NCBI GenBank assembly: GCA_023433685.1
Contig: JAEYUD010000044.1
Span: 1-6,969 of the forward strand
From: Bacteroidota bacterium
GTDB lineage: Bacteria > Bacteroidota > Ignavibacteria > Ignavibacteriales > Ignavibacteriaceae
Length of the DNA stretch: 6,969 bases
Direction: 5' to 3'
In this document: positions 1 through 5,852 of the stretch, piece after piece
How positions within the stretch are numbered: position 1 is the stretch's first letter
How the letters are laid out: the number at the start of each line of letters is the position of its first letter
The notes under the pieces: generated by a model
Databases searched by the model: none
The model's input: only the letters and a program-made list of their open reading frames with translations
Told to the model about the DNA's origin: nothing
Translations under genes and position numbers: made by a program

Positions 1-461
1 CGCATCGCGGCAACGGCTGCCTTCTCGGGGTCGTATCTTTCGTCAACTTCCTTGTCGACCCTCAGACCATATTGCCTCCCGGTTTCTTCAAGAAACTGCC
101 AGAACCCCGCGGCTTTCGCGGAGGAAACGAGGTTGTCAAGCCCGCTTTCAACTACCGCGAGGTACTTAAGGTCGGCAGGCACCCCTTCCCTCTTCGCGAT
201 CGAATCGAACCTGGCGAACCACTTCCCCGACCTCTTGAAATACCGCAGCATCAGATGCTCCTGACGGCTGAGGAGAATCAACTCGTTTTCTACCCGTTCC
301 TTCACCTCCGGGTCGGTGAGGGGCACTTTTTCTCCGAAAATCGTGATTTCTTCGGGAAGTGCAGGGTTATAGACCCAGGGTTTGGGTGTGTCCACAAATT
401 TGGACGCGGAAAGGAACAATAATAAAAGAAGTAACGTAGAAGTCTTGTATATTTTTTGCAT
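1..461 (-). CDS. MltD-type membrane-bound lytic murein transglycosylase (GH23), 3' end beyond left edge
   Basis: The minus strand reads open from ATG at 461 to the left edge, giving 153 complete codons without a stop. Residues 1-20 are a signal-peptide-like segment: K and K near the N-terminus, then a run of six Leu and FLSAS. There is no lipobox cysteine, so I expect export rather than lipidation. From about residue 92 the transglycosylase SLT/GH23 domain begins: PADLKYLAVVESGLDN places the catalytic glutamate at E105, AAGFWQF (118-123) matches the family G-x-WQF motif, and TGRQYGL followed by DERYDPEKAAVAA (140-152) matches the MltD family signature. Enzymes of this family cleave peptidoglycan between MurNAc and GlcNAc with formation of the 1,6-anhydro product, in the periplasm. 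The rest of the catalytic domain and any C-terminal LysM repeats lie outside the window. It is divergent from rpiA with a 77-bp spacer. I see no strong ribosome binding site before the ATG. Family assignment is confident; the exact subfamily is inferred. Confidence 0.9.
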   Translation of the reverse strand, partial: MQKIYKTSTLLLLLLFLSASKFVDTPKPWVYNPALPEEITIFGEKVPLTDPEVKERVENELILLSRQEHLMLRYFKRSGKWFARFDSIAKREGVPADLKYLAVVESGLDNLVSSAKAAGFWQFLEETGRQYGLRVDKEVDERYDPEKAAVAAM

Positions 462-492
462 ATTTACTCTGTAAAATTGGATATACGCGTAA

Positions 493-508
493 TGCCCCGG
501 AGGGGGCA
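493..508. promoter_or_regulatory. Perfect inverted repeat between divergent genes (possible operator or 5'-UTR hairpin)
   Basis: TGCCCC (493-498) and GGGGCA (503-508) are exact reverse complements separated by GGAG. The dyad is almost centred between the transglycosylase start (461) and the rpiA start (539), 30-31 bases from each. It could be a protein-binding operator or an RNA hairpin in either leader. On the plus strand it is followed by AAATTTTC, which is too short a T run for a convincing terminator. The GGAG loop resembles a Shine-Dalgarno core but sits over 30 bases from the rpiA start, too far to serve it. The structure is seen directly; the role is unknown. Confidence 0.35.
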
Positions 509-538
509 AATTTTCAATAAGTAAAGCGAAAAGCTTAA

Positions 539-1285
539 ATGAACGGAACTGAGACACTTAAAGAACAGGCTGCACATGCAGCTCTGAAATATGTTAAAAG
601 CGGTGACACAATAGGATTGGGTACAGGCTCAACCGTAAAATACGCTTTGGAAGGTTTGGCAAAAAACCTAAAAAACGGTATACTCCAGAATATAAGAGGG
701 CTTGCCACCTCGAGATCGACCGAAGAAGCCGCCCGCGGGCTCGGAATACCCCTTGTCACCTTTGAGGAAGTTACATCGCTTGATGTTTACATCGATGGCG
801 CCGACGAGGTTGACCCCTCTTTACGATTAATAAAAGGAGGTGGTGGCGCGCTCCTAAGAGAGAAGATAGTTGCTCAGAACTCATCTCTAAAGATCATCAT
901 TGTTGACGGAACAAAGCTCTCGAAAAGGATCGGGGAGAAGTGGGCTGTACCTGTTGAAATTTTTCCCTTCGCGCTCGGCGTTGAAGTGGAGTTCCTGCGG
1001 TCTTTAAGCGCGGTTCCTAAACTTCGCACCCTTTCTGACGGCTCAACTTATGTTACAGATAACGGCAATTACATTCTTGATACAAGCTTCGGAGAGATCA
1101 ACGGCGTTAAAGACGTGGTTATAAGTCTCGATTCAAGAGCGGGCATCGCGGGACACGGTATCTTCCGCGACCTTGCCGATATGGTCATCATAGCCTCTGA
1201 AGTCGGGATCACCGAGATCAGAAAAGGGGAGAAAGATAAATTTTTGAGCCTGTTAAAGGCTATTAAGGTTATGCAATCGGACTAA
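539..1285 (+). CDS. rpiA: Ribose-5-phosphate isomerase A
   Basis: Cytosolic enzyme interconverting ribose 5-phosphate and ribulose 5-phosphate in the non-oxidative pentose phosphate pathway. The 248-residue protein shows the RpiA signatures in order: GLGTGST (26-32, phosphate-binding loop), DGADEVD (86-92), KGGGGALLREK (99-109), VDGTKLS (122-128) and TDNGNYILD (173-181). The residues matching the E. coli catalytic set D81, D84, K94 and E103 are D86, D89, K99 and E108, so the enzyme should be active. It is somewhat longer than the roughly 220 residues of E. coli RpiA. The ATG at 539 is fixed by an in-frame TAA directly before it (536-538), and no Shine-Dalgarno is evident. The neighbours are a divergent transglycosylase and a convergent CheB-like gene whose 3' end overlaps this gene by 17 bp, leaving no space for a terminator between them. 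There is no sign of an operon. Confidence 0.97.
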   Translation: MNGTETLKEQAAHAALKYVKSGDTIGLGTGSTVKYALEGLAKNLKNGILQNIRGLATSRSTEEAARGLGIPLVTFEEVTSLDVYIDGADEVDPSLRLIKGGGGALLREKIVAQNSSLKIIIVDGTKLSKRIGEKWAVPVEIFPFALGVEVEFLRSLSAVPKLRTLSDGSTYVTDNGNYILDTSFGEINGVKDVVISLDSRAGIAGHGIFRDLADMVIIASEVGITEIRKGEKDKFLSLLKAIKVMQSD

Positions 1286-2273
1286 GCTCCCGCAGCCTCC
1301 GCTCCACCTTTGAACCGATTTCCCTTATTTTCAGTCCGTTGATCGCGGGATCAACCTCGATTAGCCCTTTAGGCATTGAGGGAACCGCTGCTTCATCAGG
1401 ATCCTGAGCTATGGCAATGCCACCTGTTAACCGGATCCGGAGTGCCCCTTCCGAGCCATCACAACCCATACCGGTGAGAACTATTCCTATCGCTTTGATC
1501 CCAAACACTTCCGCCATCGACCTGAAAAGTATATCTGCTGAAGGCCGCACAAAGTTTACATGTGGTGAGTCTTCCAGGCGGAAGACCCTGTTCCTCCCGT
1601 CTACCCAGAGATGCTGGTCACCGGGTGCAAGATAAACCCTTCCTGGTGATACCCTCATCCCGTCTGTGGGGATTGTTACCCCGCCGGGTATAAGATTCGA
1701 AATACTCTGCGCGAAAGTGTCGATCATCCAGTCCGGTCCGTGCTGTACGATCACGCAGACCGCCCTGTGATCAAAACTCAAGGTTTTCAGCAACTCAACT
1801 ATCGCGCCGGGGCCACCGGTTCCGGCAGCAATTCCCACAGCCGCGAACGGAAGCGAATAGCCTGCCGATGAAAACTCGGCCGGGATGGTAACTTTAACCC
1901 TCCCCTGGTCTTGCCGCCGGAATCCATCGGCCACAGTTTTTTTTACCGCTTGCGGGATCAAAGGCTTCTGAATAAAAATATCGGCGCCGCACATCATTGC
2001 CCGCTCTTTGGCGCCTTCGATACTGAGAGAAGTTATAAGAATGATAACCGGGGTTCCAATCTTTTCAACCCGTATCCTGGTGGAAAGGGTTATCCCGTCC
2101 ATCACAGGCATCATCCAGTCGGTTATCACCATGTCAAACGGGCTCATCCTGTGCATCCTCAAGGCTTCCTCACCGTTTTCAGCCTCGAAAAGCTCATATC
2201 CCTCCCCCGAAAGGACGGTTTTTGCTATCAGGATGTTCGATCTGTCATCGTCAACGATTAAAATTCGTTTCAT
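1269..2273 (-). CDS. cheB: CheB-like response regulator: receiver plus methylesterase-fold domain lacking the nucleophile serine
   Basis: Two-domain protein of standard CheB length (334 residues from ATG 2273). The receiver (about 1-120) looks functional: acidic residues D8 and D9 in VDDD, phosphoacceptor D52 in ITDWMMPVMDG, T81 and K103 in QKPL. The CheB methylesterase fold (about 143-332) is well preserved: VQHGPDW with H178, PGRVYLAPGDQHL, RPSADILFRSMAE, LTGMGCDGSEGA with D272, and GGIAIAQDP. In classical CheB, which demethylates glutamates on chemoreceptors, the triad is Ser-His-Asp, with the serine in G-A-S-T-G-G. Here that segment reads AAGTGGPGA and the serine position is G151 (codon GGA, 1821-1823), so methylesterase activity is doubtful. 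No CheR, receptor or CheA gene is adjacent. GTG at 2279 would add two residues; I prefer ATG because MKRILIVDDD is a typical receiver start. The family is certain; catalytic inactivity is inferred. Confidence 0.9.
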   Translation of the reverse strand: MKRILIVDDDRSNILIAKTVLSGEGYELFEAENGEEALRMHRMSPFDMVITDWMMPVMDGITLSTRIRVEKIGTPVIILITSLSIEGAKERAMMCGADIFIQKPLIPQAVKKTVADGFRRQDQGRVKVTIPAEFSSAGYSLPFAAVGIAAGTGGPGAIVELLKTLSFDHRAVCVIVQHGPDWMIDTFAQSISNLIPGGVTIPTDGMRVSPGRVYLAPGDQHLWVDGRNRVFRLEDSPHVNFVRPSADILFRSMAEVFGIKAIGIVLTGMGCDGSEGALRIRLTGGIAIAQDPDEAAVPSMPKGLIEVDPAINGLKIREIGSKVERRLRELSPIA

Positions 2274-2414
2274 TACCACTTACCGCTTTTTGATTCAGGC
2301 AAAAATAGAGATTCACAAACGAAAATATCAAAAAAAAACGAGAAATGATCGTCTTGGGGTAAAATTGCTTAAATTTTGATCTGAAACCTCAAAATTTAGG
2401 AATTCAACCAGACA
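2274..2414. promoter_or_regulatory. AT-rich divergent spacer between the CheB-like gene and the TonB receptor; promoters expected
   Basis: Both flanking genes start outward from this 141-bp stretch, so promoters for each should lie here. It is rich in A and T tracts. The nearest resemblance to the Bacteroidota promoter (TTTG, then TAnnTTTG) for the receptor is TTG at 2354-2356 and TAAATTTTG at 2370-2378, which has one extra base in the downstream box and too short a gap. I therefore cannot place a promoter with confidence. No dyad operator or riboswitch-like fold stood out. Confidence 0.3.
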
Positions 2415-4646
2415 GTGTTCAGCTTAAAACAACAGTTCAAAATATTAACGGCCTTTTTATTTTTCTCCGGTATCCTCTTCTCACAGTCAACCGGAACTCT
2501 GAGGGGATTCATCACTGACACAACCAATGGTGGCTCGGTTATCTCGGCGAACATTATTGTTATTGGTTCCGGGCTGGGAGCCTCTTCCGATCTTCAAGGC
2601 TACTACTTTATTCCCGGCATAAAAACGGGCAAACAAACAGTTAAGATATCAAATATCGGCTATGTCACCCGGGAAGTGGAAGTGAGGGTTGTGAAAAACA
2701 CGATAACCCAGCTTAACGTGGCGCTAACCCCCTCATCACTCACTCTTGACGAAGTGCAGATAACCGGCACAAAACGCCCTGAACTTTCAGATCCTTCGAT
2801 CAGTATCGAGCAGATCCCGCTCCAGCAGATCAAGTCGGTTCCCGCCGGTATTGAAGCCGACATGCTCAGGGCACTCAAGGTGTCACCCGGGGTTACTTCA
2901 ACCGGGGATATAACCGCCAGATATTATGTGCGTGGTGGCGGGAGCGATCAGAACGCCGTGGTGATAAACGGCTCAGTGCTCTACAATCCGTTCCACGCTT
3001 TGGGGCTTTTCTCTGTTGTCGACCCCGAAATGATCAAAATGGTTGAATTTTTCAAGGGGGGCTTCACTTCCGAGTATGGGGGAAGGCTCTCTTCAATTCT
3101 GAACGTGGTTACCCGTGACGGCAACAAAAACAGGTTTGTGGGTACCGCCGCGGCAAGCAGCATGTCGGGAAAACTCTCAATTGAGGGACCCATCCCCAAC
3201 GGTTCTTTCCTTTTTACCGGACGAAAAAGCTACCGCCCCGAAGCGGTGCAGAAATTTCTGAACAACAGGGGTGCACCTTTCGAGTTCTATGACGCTTCAT
3301 TCAAAGTAAACTACTCAAATCCCGAATTTTATGAGAACGGCTGGTTTACTTTTCATGGCTTCTTCAGCGACGACAAGATCGAGAATAAAAACCCGGTGAA
3401 GGAAGATTATTACTTCAAAAACTCCACCATCGGTATGAACTGGTACCAGGTTTGGGCATCGCCACTCTACTCGAACATGTCGTTCACTTATACTACATTC
3501 GAAGGGGAAGTGGCGCCGAACCTCTCCACTTCGAAACCAAGATTTAATTCGGTTAACGACTTCACCAGCAATTGGGATTTTACATATATTTTCGACAGCC
3601 GCGATGAGATCTGGGCTGGATTTCACAACAAAATAATTAACACCGACCTGAAGCTAACTAACCTCTTTGGAAGCAAAACCGATCTGAAAAAGAGGGGGCT
3701 CGATATGATCGCATATCTTAAATATAAGCTTTTAAGGTATGAAACATTCAAAATGGACGCCGGGGTGAGGCTTAATGTTGCCTCTGCTTCAGAAAAACGC
3801 CCTTTCCCTGTTGAGCCCAGGCTTAATATCACATGGACACCAATGCCGATCCTTGCCCTCAGGCTCGGGGTGGGAAGGTTCTCACAGAACCTTGTTACCC
3901 TCTCAAACGAGGAGGAACTGATCTCAATTTTTGAACCGTGGGTGGTTGTGCCCGATTATCTGAAGCCGGCCCAGGCTACTCACCTTATCGGCGGTATCGA
4001 CTACTACCTTACCGAATCGCTGAAACTATCACTTGAAGGATACTACAAGGATATCGACAACCTTGTTGATATTAACGAACTCAAATACACAAACCTTGAC
4101 CCCGATTTTGTTCAGGCCGACGGCAGATCTTACGGTATCGACTTCAGTTTCGACTACTCGCTCCAGACCATCTTTTTTAAAGGCTCTTACTCACTGAGTT
4201 ATTCGTATAAGAAGAAGGACGGTATCGAGTTCCATCCACGTTACGACACGAGACACACAATAAATCTTCAGGCGGGATGGATATTCCTTGAAGGGTTTCA
4301 GCTTAATATCGTTTGGCGCTTCTCAACCGGACTGCCGTACACAGGCATCGCGGGTTATTACGACAAGTGGAACATCCCCGACCCATGGTCGCAGTGGTAC
4401 GCCATCGGCGCGTATGATCCCTCGTTCCTTTACGGCGCGCGGAACGCTCAAAGGCTCCCCTCATATCACAGGCTCGATATAAGTCTTTCGAAAACTTTCA
4501 GGCTTTTCTTCATGAAGATCGACCTCGATGTGAGCCTGCTAAATGTTTATGACAGACGGAACATCTTCTACTTCATACGCGACACCGGAGAAAGGGTCGA
4601 CATGCTTCCCTTCCTGCCATCCGCGAGCATAAGGATTGAGATATGA
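2415..4646 (+). CDS. TonB-dependent outer-membrane receptor with N-terminal carboxypeptidase-regulatory-like domain
   Basis: A 743-residue outer-membrane transporter expected to import a substrate with energy from TonB-ExbBD. Domains in order: signal peptide (about 1-24, hydrophobic FKILTAFLFFSGILFSQ); carboxypeptidase-D regulatory-like beta-sandwich (about 26-105, GTLRGFITD to NVALTPSS) followed by LDEVQITGTK; plug (about 125-240) with YYVRGGGSDQNAVVINGS, YNPFHALGLFSVVDPE and FFKGGFTSEYGGRLSSILNV, the hallmark stretch of this Bacteroidota receptor class; then a beta-barrel rich in alternating aromatic residues to the C-terminus. The start is GTG at 2415: an in-frame TAG at 2397-2399 rules out an upstream ATG and the signal peptide follows at once. 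The nearest AGGA (2398-2401) is 13 bases away, which is long. The last residue is Ile rather than the aromatic residue usual for barrel proteins. The stop overlaps the next gene's start (ATGA), so the two are surely cotranscribed. The substrate cannot be read. Confidence 0.95.
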   Translation: MFSLKQQFKILTAFLFFSGILFSQSTGTLRGFITDTTNGGSVISANIIVIGSGLGASSDLQGYYFIPGIKTGKQTVKISNIGYVTREVEVRVVKNTITQLNVALTPSSLTLDEVQITGTKRPELSDPSISIEQIPLQQIKSVPAGIEADMLRALKVSPGVTSTGDITARYYVRGGGSDQNAVVINGSVLYNPFHALGLFSVVDPEMIKMVEFFKGGFTSEYGGRLSSILNVVTRDGNKNRFVGTAAASSMSGKLSIEGPIPNGSFLFTGRKSYRPEAVQKFLNNRGAPFEFYDASFKVNYSNPEFYENGWFTFHGFFSDDKIENKNPVKEDYYFKNSTIGMNWYQVWASPLYSNMSFTYTTFEGEVAPNLSTSKPRFNSVNDFTSNWDFTYIFDSRDEIWAGFHNKIINTDLKLTNLFGSKTDLKKRGLDMIAYLKYKLLRYETFKMDAGVRLNVASASEKRPFPVEPRLNITWTPMPILALRLGVGRFSQNLVTLSNEEELISIFEPWVVVPDYLKPAQATHLIGGIDYYLTESLKLSLEGYYKDIDNLVDINELKYTNLDPDFVQADGRSYGIDFSFDYSLQTIFFKGSYSLSYSYKKKDGIEFHPRYDTRHTINLQAGWIFLEGFQLNIVWRFSTGLPYTGIAGYYDKWNIPDPWSQWYAIGAYDPSFLYGARNAQRLPSYHRLDISLSKTFRLFFMKIDLDVSLLNVYDRRNIFYFIRDTGERVDMLPFLPSASIRIEI
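4631..4635 (+). promoter_or_regulatory. Shine-Dalgarno sequence of the DUF4249-type lipoprotein gene
   Basis: AAGGA lies inside the last codons of the receptor gene, 7 bases before the ATG at 4643. It is the only well-placed Shine-Dalgarno I see in this window. It supports the ATG at 4643 and, with the ATGA overlap, suggests reinitiation or coupling with the receptor. Confidence 0.6.
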
Positions 4647-5596
4647 AAAAATATGGAATTTTACTTGTAGCCCTGGCGGCACTTCTTAACCTTGCCTGCG
4701 ATGATGAGTTCGCGCCCAAGATTCCCTTCGAAGAGAAGTACTTCGTTTACACAGCCCTGAAAGGTGACTCAACGAAACAGATCCTGGTTGTTGCCCGGAG
4801 CTATGATGTTACGAATTTTGACCCCAAGAGCAACACTTCCGCCCCGGAGATATCCGGCTGTATGGTGGAAGTGGTGCAGGATGGCATAACTTACCGGTTC
4901 CGTGACACCTTGATCGACAGGCCCGACACTTCACGCTACGGACCCAAAATGGCAGCATACGTCTCAACCGAACTGATCCCCGGCGCAGAAAAACCGCTTG
5001 AGGCAAAAGTTGTCCTGCCGAACGGGAAGCTTCTGACTTCTTCAACCACGGTGCCGCCACAGCTCTACATCGAAAAATCGGTGTTCGCGATCGGCTACGA
5101 CAGAAACAGCACCTACAACGGCGGCTATACCCTTCAATGGAGAACCCCCGACCTCTTTCTTTACGTGCCAAAAGTGGAAATATTTTACATGAGGGACGAT
5201 AAACCGGGGGTGTTCAGAATTGAGGTACCGATGGAGTACCGGATTGTAAACAAGAAGCTCGAGGTGGTATACCCTGCCGTAAGTACAAACCGGTTTGTTT
5301 CGTTCGACTATAACGCGATCGACTCGGTGATGAACAAGATTTCGGAGGGTTACGACTTCAAAGGCATGTTCCGTATTCTCCGGGCGGAGATCAGGCTTTT
5401 AGTGTACGATACCAATTTCGCCAAATACTACTCGAGCGTGAACGGATACCTCGACCAGTACTCCGTCCGCCTCGACGAAAACGTCTTCACCAATATAAAC
5501 GGCGGCCTCGGTGTCTTTGGCTCCTACATGATGACGAAAGAGATACTCCTCTTCGATCTTGATTATGTGGCTTCGTTTGGGTACAGGGTGAGGTAG
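4643..5596 (+). CDS. DUF4249-type lipoprotein, partner of the upstream TonB-dependent receptor
   Basis: A 317-residue predicted lipoprotein. A short signal peptide (MKKYGILLVALAALLNLAC) ends in a lipobox with the lipidated cysteine at C19, followed by the acidic run DDE. The mature part begins PFEEKYFVYTALKGDSTKQILVVARS, matching the beta-strand opening of DUF4249 proteins, and ends with NINGGLGVFGSY (284-295), the conserved C-terminal motif of that family. No transmembrane segment is seen after the signal. Genes of this family commonly follow a TonB receptor with a carboxypeptidase-regulatory-like domain, as here. By analogy with SusD-type partners a role in substrate capture at the outer membrane is plausible, but I know of no established biochemical function. 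Translation is coupled to the receptor by the ATGA overlap and an AAGGA Shine-Dalgarno. No clear hairpin terminator follows the TAG at 5594-5596. Family call is from motif memory and is fairly confident. Confidence 0.85.
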   Translation: MKKYGILLVALAALLNLACDDEFAPKIPFEEKYFVYTALKGDSTKQILVVARSYDVTNFDPKSNTSAPEISGCMVEVVQDGITYRFRDTLIDRPDTSRYGPKMAAYVSTELIPGAEKPLEAKVVLPNGKLLTSSTTVPPQLYIEKSVFAIGYDRNSTYNGGYTLQWRTPDLFLYVPKVEIFYMRDDKPGVFRIEVPMEYRIVNKKLEVVYPAVSTNRFVSFDYNAIDSVMNKISEGYDFKGMFRILRAEIRLLVYDTNFAKYYSSVNGYLDQYSVRLDENVFTNINGGLGVFGSYMMTKEILLFDLDYVASFGYRVR

Positions 5597-5623
5597 GTTT
5601 TTGGGGTGGGGTGTGGAGGACTC

Positions 5624-5651
5624 GGCTGAAGGTTGAAGGCTGAAGGCTGAA
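5624..5651. repeat. Heptamer tandem array, four units of GGCTGAA
   Basis: Four contiguous 7-bp units: GGCTGAA (5624-5630), GGTTGAA (5631-5637), GGCTGAA (5638-5644), GGCTGAA (5645-5651). Only one base in 28 departs from the consensus. It starts 28 bases after the stop codon of the lipoprotein gene. The period is seen directly; its function is unknown. Confidence 0.9.
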
Positions 5652-5746
5652 AATTTGAGTTCCGGCTATCATTAAATTCCTCGAAGAGGGATACTCTAAA
5701 TTCGCGAAGGGGCCTTTGGGAAAGTCTTGACTTCTTTAGTCTCACC

Positions 5747-5781
5747 ACGGGTAACGGGTAACGCGTAACGCGCAACGGGTA
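5747..5781. repeat. Heptamer tandem array, five units of ACGGGTA
   Basis: Five contiguous 7-bp units: ACGGGTA, ACGGGTA, ACGCGTA, ACGCGCA, ACGGGTA. Three are identical and two carry substitutions at the fourth and sixth positions. CTCACCAC occurs directly at each side (5741-5748, overlapping the first unit by two bases, and 5786-5793). The array is unrelated in sequence to the GGCTGAA array 95 bp upstream but shares its 7-bp period. Confidence 0.9.
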
Positions 5782-5852
5782 ACTACTCACCACTAAAACC
5801 CCAATTATCCTTATATTCCACACATGATTAAGAGAAATTCCCGAGCTGAAAA

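Larger units (their letters stand above)
5597..5852. other. Gene-free spacer with G-rich tract and short repeats
   Basis: This 256-bp stretch has no credible gene. In order it holds a G-rich tract (5603-5619), a four-unit heptamer array (5624-5651), two related segments TAAATTCCTCGAAGAGGG (5673-5690) and TAAATTCGCGAAGGGG (5697-5712, containing the perfect palindrome TTCGCGAA), a five-unit heptamer array (5747-5781) flanked by CTCACCAC direct repeats, and an AT-rich segment with TATATT (5812-5817) before the next gene. Open frames across it on the minus strand are made of repeat translations (for example NFQPSAFNLQPS) and are not believable proteins. A good -35 partner for TATATT is not visible. 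Confidence 0.7.

Noticed and set aside
72..422. 116-codon plus-strand frame at the left edge
   Set aside because: It is antisense to the transglycosylase, whose GH23 catalytic motifs read clearly on the minus strand.
503..514. Rho-independent terminator after the dyad at 493-508
   Set aside because: The T run is only four bases and interrupted from the stem by AAA, and no gene reads into it on the plus strand.
2274..2279. GTG start at 2279 for the CheB-like gene
   Set aside because: It would only add Met-Val before MKRILIVDDD. The ATG at 2273 is the more usual start for a receiver domain and I see no Shine-Dalgarno favouring the GTG, though it cannot be excluded.
2008..2379. 123-codon plus-strand frame over the CheB-like receiver domain
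   Set aside because: The minus strand encodes a textbook receiver domain here; the plus-strand product is unrelated to any family I know and runs into the spacer.
5727..5755. Promoter with -35 TTGACT at 5727
   Set aside because: The -35 match is good but at 16-18 bp spacing the -10 region is GGTAAC within the heptamer array, with no TATAAT resemblance.
5624..5781. Possible CRISPR array
   Set aside because: The repeats are contiguous 7-mers without spacers, and no cas gene is present.
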